A stretch of DNA of 64,000 bases, taken from NCBI GenBank assembly GCA_045837725.1, contig JBEWZL010000064.1:310001-374000 (forward strand), given 5' to 3'. Positions 51,063 to 62,000 of the stretch are shown here, piece by piece. The notes under the pieces were generated by a model that did not search any database, had not been told where the DNA came from, and was given only the letters and a program-made list of their open reading frames with translations. Every line of letters begins with the position of its first letter. Within the stretch, counting starts at the first letter, position 1. The stretch is from Vermamoeba vermiformis. Lineage: Eukaryota; Tubulinea; Echinamoebida. The position numbers and the translations under genes are program-made.

Positions 51063-51801
51063 CGATTTTTCTATTTTCGAAGGGACCTTACTGGATTATA
51101 TATGTATTAGGATCTTAATAAAAGGGCACTTAGAGCTTAAACAGTACTCCTGCGTTTGTGTTGCTAGTCGTTTGGAGTTCGTGCAAATAGCTTATCAACA
51201 TTTTGCGCAGGATGTGAACACAACGCTACCCGCAACTTGAACGACGCTAACTCATTGCACCCTGAGTTAGCATTGCACGTCAAGTATTGTTGCAGGCGCG
51301 GTAAGATAAAAATACTAAAGAAATCTGGGGTTTCATCTGGAAAATGAATCTGGGCTTGCTTTGACGAGCAAAAATTTAAAAATATTATTTTCGTGTATTG
51401 TCCTATTACTAGGGATCAGAATGACGATTGTTAATTTTACTTGAAGCAGGCTTGACAAGTAAAAATAATAGATCTTCTTACAACGGTCTTGGATGTCGAA
51501 TACTGGCAAATGCGAGCTTGCTCAATATTATACCTGCCTAATTTCAATCCACAACGATGATCAAAGACGCGCACGCACTATAATATATCAAGGAAAAGCT
51601 TTCAATGCTGAACAGCTTGATGCCCCATCCCATCCTTTGTCTAAGCTTACGCACGCCTCATTCATGGCCTTATTGACTTATTTATGAGCACTTTCTTGCG
51701 TGTTAGTCGTACTTTTCTTAGCTTTCGCGTCGCTGCGTTATCAAACCACAACAAATTTTGCTCAGATGTGCCCATAAAATGAAAATTTTGGACTCGTTTA
51801 G
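51063..51801. other. Intergenic upstream of U2, with a possible small ORF
   Basis: About 740 bp. An intronless plus-strand frame at 51493-51687 (64 residues, MSNTGKCELAQYYTCLISIH at its front) has coding-like codon use but no known relatives. The 100 bp before the U2 gene would hold its promoter; no TATA-like element is clear. Confidence 0.35.
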
Positions 51802-52000
51802 ATCACCTTCTCGGCCTTTTGGCTATGATCAAGTGTAGTATCTGTTCTTATCAGTTTAATCTCTGATAGCTGGTCTATGGACCGGCACAAGATTAAATTT
51901 ATTTTTTGAGAGGGATGCAGTTTAAAAACCTGCAGCTTGCTGTGGGTTCTGTATCGCGGATCTTCTCGGCATTGCACAATATGGCCTTGCTAGGTCCACC
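51802..52000 (+). ncRNA. U2: U2 spliceosomal snRNA
   Basis: The 5' half is almost identical to U2 of animals and fungi. It starts ATCACCTTCTCGGCCTTTTG, has the branch-point-pairing GTAGTA at 51835-51840, and has stem-loop IIa (TCTTATCAGTTTAATCTCTG). An Sm site ATTTATTTTTTG lies at 51897-51908. Downstream stem III (TGCAG...CTGCA) and a stem IV with loop containing ATTGCAC (about 51968-51987) match U2 layout. The 3' end is approximate. GGCTATGATCAAG replaces the usual GGCTAAGATCAAG, changing one of the two bulged bases between U2/U6 helices Ia and Ib. This is the RNA that serves the many GT-AG introns in the window. Confidence 0.95.
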
Positions 52001-52398
52001 TCCACCTTCCAAAATATCAAAAAATATTAAAACTGGGGGCTTTGGGTAATGGGTTAGTACCGGGATAAAGGGAGATCAGGGTTGTAACAGCAATCGCAAG
52101 AAGATTTGGGTTGCGTGATCTAATTGGGTCTGTATGCGTCGATCAGCACTCTCAAGAGTAAGGTTACAACGGGGGTGAACGGAGGTGGTGTATTAGTTGT
52201 AGACTCGCTGCCAGTTCGTTTGGTAACATGCGCGCCTTTTTTTTGTTTTTCATCCGATCTTTCTTGAGCACTGGGCTCCTCTTGGGATTATTGGTTTTTT
52301 ATTCCAACAGAAGGTTTCGAATTGAATACAGGAGATATCTTACTATAAATATATCACGAATACAGATCAAACAAAAAAATTACAAGCTGGATGTATCT
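52001..52398. other. Intergenic between U2 snRNA and NDUFV1
   Basis: About 400 bp with G-rich stretches (gggggc, gggggtg). No open gene; a plus-strand frame from 52228 overlaps the NDUFV1 3' exon antisense and is discarded. Confidence 0.35.
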
Positions 52399-54950
52399 TT
52401 AGTGCTTGCTGGGAGGGGGTGGGGGAGTCTCACCGCGGGCAATAGCCTCTTGATATTTACGAATACGAGCCTCCAATTCGGGTCTGAAGTGGCGGATCAA
52501 GCCTTGAACGGGCCAAGCAGCAGCGTCACCCAAAGCGCAAATGGTGTGACCTTCGATTTGGTAGGTCAATTGCTATAAAAGGAAATAACATTAGCACGTG
52601 ACGACGTTATGATAAGCTAGATCCTGTGAGCCTAAACGTACCTCAAGCATATCAATCTCGTCGGGCTTGGCGTTGCCTTGGACCATACGTTGCATGATGG
52701 ACCACAACCAATTAGTGCCTTCACGGCAAGGCGTGCATTGACCGCATGACTCGTGGGCGTAGAACTCGCTGAATCGGCAAATAGCTTCAACAATGTCCGT
52801 AGACTTGTTCATCACAATGACGGCGGCAGTACCAAGACCTGACTTGACATCAGCCAAGGCATCGAAGTCCATCCTATAATAAGAAACCATCATTAGCACG
52901 TGGCACTATCGAGTAGTAGCATGCGCGCAAAGGGCTTACAAGACGTCGTTGCAAATGCGTTGGGGCAAGATAGGGACGGAAGAACCTCCGGGCACAATGC
53001 CGAGCAAGTTGTCCCAGCCACCGATAACTCCACCACAGTGCTTCTCGATCAAGTCCTTCAAAGGAATTGACATCTCTTCTTCGACTGTGCAAGGCTTGTT
53101 CACGTGACCAGAAATGCAGAACAACTTGGTACCAGTGTTGTTCTTGCGACCGAAAGAGGCGAACCATTCACCACCACTAATACAAGCAAATTAATACAAA
53201 TGCATTATTTCGTTAATAGGCCTCGAGTAGGTGTGTTATATATAATGGTAGGCCGGAGATATTATTAAGAATTGAACGTACCGTCTGCAAATAGTGGGGG
53301 CGACGGCAATTGTTTCGACGTTAGTGACGGTAGTAGGGCAACCGTAGAGACCGGCGTTAGCAGGGAATGGAGGCTATTAATAGGCACATTATTAATATAC
53401 AAATGACTTTGAGCTGGTGCTTGTTGTTAGCACGGCCAAGTTTCGCAAAGTTTACCTTTAAACGGGGCTTGCCTTGTTTGCCTTCAAGACTTTCAATCAA
53501 CGCAGTTTCTTCACCGCAAATGTACGCGCCACTTCCACGGTGCACGTAGACGTCATATTGGTAACCAGTGCCGAAGCAGTTGTTGCCCAAGAAACCCTCT
53601 GTTGAAAATAATTTTAATTAACATTATTGTATGAACTGATTAAGCGCTTATTTGCGGGTAATATTTGTTATTGATCGTGTTTAAGCGTTGATTAATAATA
53701 AAAAATACGTCTAGCGTAATTGAGGTAAATCTGTATCGCGTGAGATCTTGCAAACTCTCAGCAATTTCGAAATTGAACGAGGACTACGATCGATATTAAA
53801 TAGGTATCTAGTCCGACACGTACTCTTGTAAGCCTCATCAATGGCACGTTCAAGAGCGTTAGCTTCAACGTTGAATTCTCCTCGGATGTAGATGTAAGCT
53901 GTTAACGAAAGACAAGATCATTAGCAAATTTGATGGTAATAGCAAGAATATATTATACATACCAGCGCGGGCACGCATAGCAACACCAGCGATCAAAGCA
54001 CCTTCAATCAATTTGTGGGGATCGTGTCGCATGATCTCGCGATCCTTGCAAGTACCAGGTTCTCCTTCGTCAGCATTAATAACCAAGTATGAAGGTCTAT
54101 AATATTATACATCGTTAGCGTATATTTACATTTCAAACAGAGTTAATCTATAATAAAACGAGGATCCGTTACAAAGCAAATAATAAAATTGAAAATTTGC
54201 TTCTATTAGTAGATAATTATAATACATGCCTGCCATCGGATACTTTAGGCATAAAAGACCATTTGAGGCCAGAAGGGAAACCAGCACCTCCTCGACCACG
54301 CAAGCCAGAGGTTTTGACTTCGTTGATGATCCAGTCAGGACCATTTGTGATAATATCTTTAGTTCGGTACCAATCACCCTATAATAGTCAATTATTAGTT
54401 ATATGCATTATTTTAAACGAGTTTATAATGTTGACAGTGATTTCTGGATCGTAAATAAAATTTTTGTTTTTGATAATCGCATCTAGGCCATAAATATTAT
54501 TCTAAAATTATAAATCATACAGAGCACGATAATATATTATTTTAATATGGATTTTTGAGGCTTAATTAATTTTCTTACTCGTTTCATGGCACCATCTATG
54601 AACGGGTCTTGCTGTCCGTATAAATTTGTGAAAATTCTGTCCTTATCCTTCAAGTTGCCATATACACGCTTAGGAGGTTGAGCAGCAGTGGTTTGACCAG
54701 CGGCAGGAGCAGCTTGGGCTTGTGGTTTATTAGCTGCCGGATTTGGTGCAGCGGTCGAATAAGCTCTAGCAGTAACTCCGAGTGTTTTTCGGATGTTGCA
54801 GCGTCGGCCTAAATGAAATAATATTATTATATATTTTTTTGAATATTATTCAATCGTTTCTAGTCCGTTCACTAATCGTTGCTAAATCTGTCATTATTGT
54901 GGTAAACAAATCGTACTTAATCGTCCAACAGCCTTGAATAAGTGACTCAT
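52399..54950 (-). CDS. NDUFV1: NADH dehydrogenase (ubiquinone) flavoprotein 1, mitochondrial
   Basis: The 51-kDa subunit of respiratory complex I, which binds NADH, FMN and a 4Fe-4S cluster. About eleven exons. An N-terminal mitochondrial presequence is basic and ends near TARAYSTAA, followed by a Pro/Ala/Gln-rich linker. Conserved marks in order: [95 protein letters not shown], and the cluster ligands [11 protein letters not shown] with HTICALGD downstream. The C-terminus ends in a poly-Pro tail, PPPPPSKH. Complete and highly conserved. Confidence 0.97.
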
Positions 54951-55133
54951 CGTGTATTGTGTTGGATCCGAACAAAAAAAATAGAAGGTCTCCATCAAAT
55001 AACAGCCAAAAGTCGTTCACGAAAAAATTTGACCGCAAAATGTTTTTTTGAGCGTCAAATTTTAGCCCTAGTCTCGCAGCATCACGTTGTCAATATTTTA
55101 TATTTATTGTATGATAGTACCAGCACGTATGGA

Positions 55134-57159
55134 ATGGAAAAACGGATAACTGACATCGTGCTCAAGATCGGCAACTTGGCATCTCAAGTTGTGACGAAAG
55201 ATAAGGAACTGTTGCATAAATTGCATGATAAGTTCAAGTTCCAAGATAAAGCGTTCTTTTTCAAGCGGAAATTCTCGCCGTTCCCGCGTTATCAAATGAG
55301 CGAAGCCTTTTTCGATCGTCACGGCAAGTTTCCAACCGGATTGCTCCCAGAAGTAACAGCACAGGTAATATTAACGCATACGAATATTATTTTAAATGTT
55401 TGTGGCTTATTTAATAATCGAATTAAGCTTAATAGAACTCAATCCAGTTTATTAAAATTGAATTAATTGCTCATAATTACCAGTATTGATCAAATGACCC
55501 GATTACAATATTTATATTTATTAATAGACTTAATTAGCTTCGATCACTTGATTTACCCTTCAATCGTCTCGATCTACGGCCTCAAACAAAAGATCCACCC
55601 ACATATCTCGAAGTCACACCAGACTTTTTGAAGAGTGACGCTAACAATATAATGCTACACGATTATCAAGTAGAAGTCGCGAACATGGCTTTAAAAGAGC
55701 AGCGAGGGATAATTAAATGCGCTACAGGTAACACAAAATTCAAATTGTAAATGCGCGCCAATATTGTGGCTGCTTTCATTAGCATTGATTTAATACCACA
55801 CTTCAAGTTATATTAATATGTTGGCATTTCGAAGAAATTACAAATGAACTCACGAAAAGATTTTTGCTGATTACTGGATCTGCTCGTGTTTTCGTTTCGT
55901 TATTAATTATAGTGTATTACAGGTGGTGGAAAAACATTAATATTTACAGCGTTATTAAAGGCATTGGAGAATAAGTACCCAGCAGTTATTCTCATGCGAA
56001 ACAAATCACTCGTCGAACAGACCTATCAAGTGTTCAAACAGCACAACTTGCCTAATGTAGGACGAGTTAATATGGACTATCATGAGCCTAATCATATCAC
56101 TTGCGCGACGATTCAATCATTACATAAGATTGAAGATCTGATCCCGCGAACTAAAGTTCTTATTGTCGACGAAGTCCACGAGTTTGCGAGCAAAAAAACT
56201 ATACAGTACGTTAATTGTGAACGAAATTCTAGGAATATTATATTGATAATAGTTTTTTATAGGCAGTTTAAGAATTTTGATAACACTATTTTTCGGTGGG
56301 GATTTTCAGCGACGCCGTTCAAAAAAGACGATGAAATTCATAATTATAGATTGAAAAGTTGGTTAGGACCGCAATTATGCGATATCACAATGGAGCAGCT
56401 GCAAGAACACAAAATTTTAAGTGGTAGCGAAGCTCATTTTTATCCAATTAGCGAACCAACTGATATTAAGGTAAAATATTTTGATATAAATAATATGCTT
56501 ATTATATAGTTTGGATATTATGAATATTTGGATTAATTTTGTAAATTAGGGCTTGCAATATTTTGAAGCAGAGGATCAAGGCATCGTTAAGAACGAATAT
56601 TTTCATAAGAAAGTCGCTGAACTCGTTAAAAGGATACCTAATGGACGTATATTAATTATGGTTAAAAGGTACGCGATTCTCTCAAGCCACTTGCCTTTTG
56701 TAGTAATCTCGATCGAGATCCGATAATTGTTAGTCTTGCTCAAATAGCGTAACTAATAGTGTCCTTCGTTATTATAGACTCCAGCATGGCGATTATTTGC
56801 ATGATTTGATTCCAGGAAGTTTTTGGATCAAGGGCCAAGACGACGCAGAAACGAGAGAATTTGTTTTCAATCAGCTACGCCAGTCCGATCAGGAAAAGGT
56901 CGTGGCTATTTGCAGTAGTATAGGATATCTCGGTATTAATATTTACGTGCATCATATTATTAATGCGAGTGGTGGCAAAGATCCGAACGTCTTGATCCAA
57001 AAGATCGGTCGTGGATTGAGACGGTCGCATGACAAAGACAAGTTAGAATATCATGATTTCAAGTTCAGTAATCATCCGACACTATTGAAGCATTCAATGC
57101 ATCGAATTAAGACGTTAAAGTCCGAAGGACATCTTGTAAATGACGACGTCCCAATTTAA
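55134..57159 (+). CDS. SF2 DNA/RNA helicase, phage UvsW-like
   Basis: Six exons (55134-55364, 55538-55727, 55923-56205, 56263-56470, 56550-56668, 56778-57159) give 470 residues. Motifs: MLHDYQVEVANMAL then IIKCATGGGKTLIFTAL (Walker A), motif Ia VILMRNKSLVEQTYQVF, DEVHEF (motif II, DExH), GFSATPF (motif III) and QKIGRGLRRS (motif VI). The arrangement with a small N-terminal domain and short domain 2 is closest, from memory, to T4 UvsW and to SF2 helicases of phages and large DNA viruses. It probably remodels branched DNA. It has six host-style exons, so it is a settled gene of the host genome. Start at 55134 is the first ATG giving a compact N-terminus. Confidence 0.82.
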
Positions 57160-57364
57160 ATAAATTGTAAATAGCGGATCCGATTAAATATTTAAACAAC
57201 ATAAGCTACATTATTTAGTTTAAAGAATATTTTATTTATTTTGACTTTGCCTAAAAAGCCTAAACAAATAAAAGCTTCTATAATTTTAGATCCAAAAGGA
57301 ACTAACTGTACATGCAAACCTTTTGGGATTTAAGAGTATATTATATATGCGATATTAATGTTAT

Positions 57365-58885
57365 TTAAAAGGTTTGCTCTTCAGCTGCCTCTCCGCGCGG
57401 AGTGTTGCCAGTGGATGCAGCGCCTCCGGCATTTTCGTTGGATGCGTACAGAATGGTGAAAAGAGTCGCAATCAAGTCCTTATTAGCTTCATTGTTATCT
57501 TGTGCCCATCTTTCAACCTCTTGCAGCTTTTCAAAGTAGAAATCTCGTTCTTTTTCGAGGTTATCGATCGTCAACTTCAATTCGGCTGTTTGTTGAGTCA
57601 ATTGTTGAATCTTTTCTTCAGTAGCAGTGCCTATAATAAATCATTAATACCATATAACGATATAATTTTTCAAATAAGCGGTCATATAGAATTATTTTAG
57701 AATTTTCTAGGTATTTTTCTTGTACGTACCCTTTGGTTTAGGAGCAGGAGGTTTCATCAAAGAGGTAGTGGTAGCCTTAGGAGCAGCAGTCTTAGTAGTA
57801 CCAGTGGCTGGCTTAACAGGGGCAGTGGTAGTAGTGCCCATTGTGGCCACGGAGTATCGTCGAGGATCTCGTGTACCAGTGTGGGTCTTCTTAGGTGCAG
57901 CAGCGGGGGCGGCACCACCACCGAGGGCTTTATCTGTTTTGCAGTCGCATTTAGCCTCCTTTCGTCTGTTTGTAGCAATAATAATGGTCAGTACAAAGTA
58001 TAAGACATAAAAGGCAATAATATTTAGTGGTCAGTAGCAATCTATTGGAGCCGATACACCATTTTATGGCGATAAATGGTAATATTATGATTGTTTGAGT
58101 ATTGTGAATCAAAATAATTACGCCAGATCCGCAGTTGAAAATTATCGGCTGAAATTTCAAATAACTCACCGAGCCAAACCGTCGTATTCGCCCGGACAAT
58201 TCAAATCATAATAACGCTTCATCCATTGCATAAATTCTAAGTTGTCTTGGTATTTGCCTTGGATTAATCTGTCGACTGGGATCACCTGAAAATTCAAATT
58301 TAATAAATTGAAAAATTCATGTGCACCGTATCATATGGATACTATTGTATCAAGTATTATTCTACGGTTATATTTAATTTTTACCTTGTCAATGCCATTC
58401 TTTGCAAAAACGGTTTGTAGGATCTTGTAATTTTTGACGTATTCGTAATCGTATTTTGCATTAAAGTCTACTTTAGCAAGAGGAATTTGACCTGCGTAAC
58501 GGTTAATTACTAAATTAATGGGAAAAATATCTAAATTGTTATCTCACCTGGGAAGATTGCGTCCATAATATGGCAAGCAACAGCGCCTAAGAATTATAAT
58601 TATATAATTAGTGTGTAATAATAATTTTATAGACATTTCCTTTGCTTTTTTACAGCACATCAAGCGTAATTTTGATTTTAATTGATTTTTTACCTGATGC
58701 GGTTTCCTCAATTTTGGTGTAAGGAAGTTGGAAGGTGGAGTTAATCCAAGCCAAAAGCTCCATGCGACCTACAAAGTAGGCGCCATCCATCATACCTAGC
58801 AATTACAAAGTTAGATCATCTCAACTTATTGTTCGTTGATCAACCGCTCAATAACGTTATTCGTACCAAAATTAGCATTCGACAT
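57365..58885 (-). CDS. Microtubule plus-end-binding protein EB1
   Basis: Starts MSNANFG and continues with a calponin-homology domain: [72 protein letters not shown] basic Pro/Thr/Lys linker follows ([13 protein letters not shown]). Then an EB-homology coiled coil contains [17 protein letters not shown]. The last residues, AAEEQTF, are an acidic-aromatic tail like the EEY/F motif that recruits CAP-Gly proteins, with Phe in place of Tyr. About seven exons. It tracks growing microtubule ends and recruits partners. Confidence 0.93.
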
Positions 58886-59090
58886 TGTATATTGATAAGT
58901 GGTACTGCCGTGTTATATTTTTCGCCGTCGAGATACAAATGGGCTTGGGGACTAATGTTTGAAATTTTGGCGGGATTGATAAATTTAATAAAAGTGTGAA
59001 CTCGGACACTTCAAAGCTGTTCATTTTTTATTTGCACGAGGTCATTATGATAACAAGGAGCGGGTACAATTGAAATATTATTTATTTGAA

Positions 59091-62000
59091 ATGCAGACCC
59101 GGAATAGGAGAGGATCTCTCGGTAGTGAAATAAGAAGCGACGAGATCAGCTTTGATGCTAGCCCTGAAAATATGAACGAGTCAGAATCGGATTTTTCTGA
59201 GGATGGCGTCAAGGTAACAACGCTAGATCGCGTGCCACCGAATTAAAATAATTTTCTATTAATTCTATTTGACGTTCAATCTTAAAATTACCGATAATAT
59301 AACGTAATATTTTCATAATACTATTATAATAAAATTGTAATTTGTCGTACAAAGAAGATCTAACCTAAAAATTAGAGCGGTGCCAATTCCGTTCAAACTT
59401 CTCCCGCGAAGGTAAGAATGGCCTTATTACTATATCATACGCATATTCATTATTTTGCAAGGTGTTTTCGTTGCGAAACAAATCGGTTTCCGCTCCTAGC
59501 GGTGACTCTCGTTGGACCGGAAGTTCGCCCAACAAAGAGAAAGATCCACCGCTTGCCCGCAGAACACGACGAAATTCCAATATTTCTGAACAATCTGGCG
59601 TGACGCCCGAAGATAAAAAGAGTAAATCCGCAAATGCTGAGAAAAATAATAACAAAGCGAAGCAAAAGAAAGCCGCGGATTCGGATCATGACAGCTCTGA
59701 CGACGAAAAGAAGCAAAATAACAATAAGAAAGAACGTGGTGGTCGCGATAAAAACGATCATTCCGATTACGACGATGAGTCCTTGGACGATGACTCGGAT
59801 GCATCTGGTCCTCAAGGTGACGATGATTCGAGCGGCTATGAGTCCGAGAGCGAGTCAGGTGAGAGCACGAAAAAAAAGGCCTTCTTCTAGCGGCAGAGAT
59901 TCACGTAACAGAAGGCGTGAGGACAATAAACAACGATGGTAGAAAACATTACCCGCGAAGAACCCGACACCAACGATTATTCGAAGTCAGTAATATGTTA
60001 TAGCAACAATTATAATATCTAAATATAAGCTAATACGCTTTAGTACTCGGAAATTATAGGTGAGCCCGTAGGACCTCGCCGCCCACGATTTGTAGATCCA
60101 GAGACGAACGTTTTGACACGCTCTCAAGTACGTCCTATTAATCAAATTTATTATCAGTGCTCATATATAGCATATAGATGAAGGCGTTGGATCATATGAT
60201 AAGCAATCGTGAATCATCGCAAAAAAGAAACACCTCCAGCAAGAGCCCAAGTTCGATCAAAACACATGTTTCGACAGCTCGTCGTGAACGTCTAAGAGAA
60301 CGACCTCCACCACCAACACCGCGCAGTAGCAGTCTCAAAAAGTTAGATGAAATGTTATCGGACAGCAGTAGTTCTGACGAGAGTGATTTTGATGACGATG
60401 ACACCTCCACTATTCGACGCAGCAAGCGCGTACGCAAGAGCGTGGACAGATTCCAACCATCGCCTAATAAGAAAGAGAGGCAAGTGCATTCATATTATAG
60501 TATCGATTTCAATATACTGATGAGTATAATTATACAGAGAAAGGGAAAAGAAGCGTGCACGCGAAGCTGCACGTGCCCAAGGAAAACCATACAATAGTGA
60601 TGGCAGCTCAACTTACGTAAGAAATAATGAGTTCTTATAAGGTATATTTATTAACTTGTATCAGAGCTCCGATGAATACCAAGAGTTCCGTGAAAAAGCG
60701 ATGTTGACCTTAAAGCCGATCAACACCAAGCCACGTGATCAAATAGCGGTTGGTCCGAATAGGAATACTACAATCGGCGATATTACGCCTATGGACATTG
60801 ATAAGAGCATTAATTGGAGTTCTGTTGGTGGCCTAGATCATCGTACGTAACAACACTTTACTGATGTTAGGTGTAATATTTGACATATTGTGTCACAGAT
60901 ATCAAGGCACTGAAAGAGATGGTATTGTTCCCATTGCTTTACCCCGAGATCTTCCAACGATTCCAAATCACGCCACCAAAAGGAGTGTTGTTCTATGGTC
61001 CACCGGGCACAGGCAAAACACTCGTGGCACGCGCTTTGGCCAACACCTGCTCGAACGGCAGCGGTCAAAAGATTTCATTCTTCATGCGTAAGGGTGCTGA
61101 TATATTGAGTAAATGGGTCGGTGAAGCTGAACGACAACTGCGGCTGTTGTTCGATGAAGCACGAAGACTTCAACCGTCCATTGTCTTCTTTGACGAGATT
61201 GATGGCTTGGCACCTGTTCGTTCGAGCAAACAAGATCAAATCCACAGTTCAATTGTATCCACATTGTTGGCATTGATGGACGGTCTCGACAACAGAGGTA
61301 ACAAGTTTTTACGGCCTGATGACACGTGTCACTTGTTTAGCCTAACAATTTACTTTTCAGGCCAAGTCATCGTTATTGGTGCCACTAACAGAATAGATGC
61401 AATTGATCCAGCGCTAAGAAGACCAGGCAGATTTGACCGCGAGTTCTTGTTCACATTGCCATCGAAAGTGTCACGAAGAGAAATCATGTCCATTCACACG
61501 CAGAAGTGGGATCCACCTATCAACCCTAAACTGCGCGATGAAATAGCTGATCATTGTGTCGGATATTGTGGTGCTGACTTGAAGGTACGAGATAAAATTT
61601 CCATAAAAGGTTATTATTGTGATCACTGACATTTTGTTAGGCATTGTGTTCCGAAGCAGTTCTGAATGCACTTCGAAGAAATTATCCGCAGATTTATGAA
61701 CGAGAACAAAAGCTGTTGTTGGATCCGTCAAAAATCATCGTGAGCAGCCATGACTTTATTAAGGCCATGAAGTCTATCACTCCTGCCTCTCATAGATCCG
61801 TCGCCATTCACGCACGACCTTTACTGCGTGAATTACAGCCATTGCTTGAGAAGACATTCAACTCACTGCTCGAGCGAATGAAAAAAGTTTTTCCGTTCGG
61901 ATCTTCAATTGAACAACTCGATAAAGAGTTCGAGATAGTAGATCCATCTAGGAGTACTATGAAAGATGACGACAATGGCCAAGAAATCGATCGGCTTGCT

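Noticed and set aside
59450-59815. Minus-strand hydrophobic frames opposite the ATAD2-like N-terminus
   Set aside because: They are shadows of an acidic Lys/Ser/Asn-rich coding exon, which gives Leu/Val-rich antisense frames.
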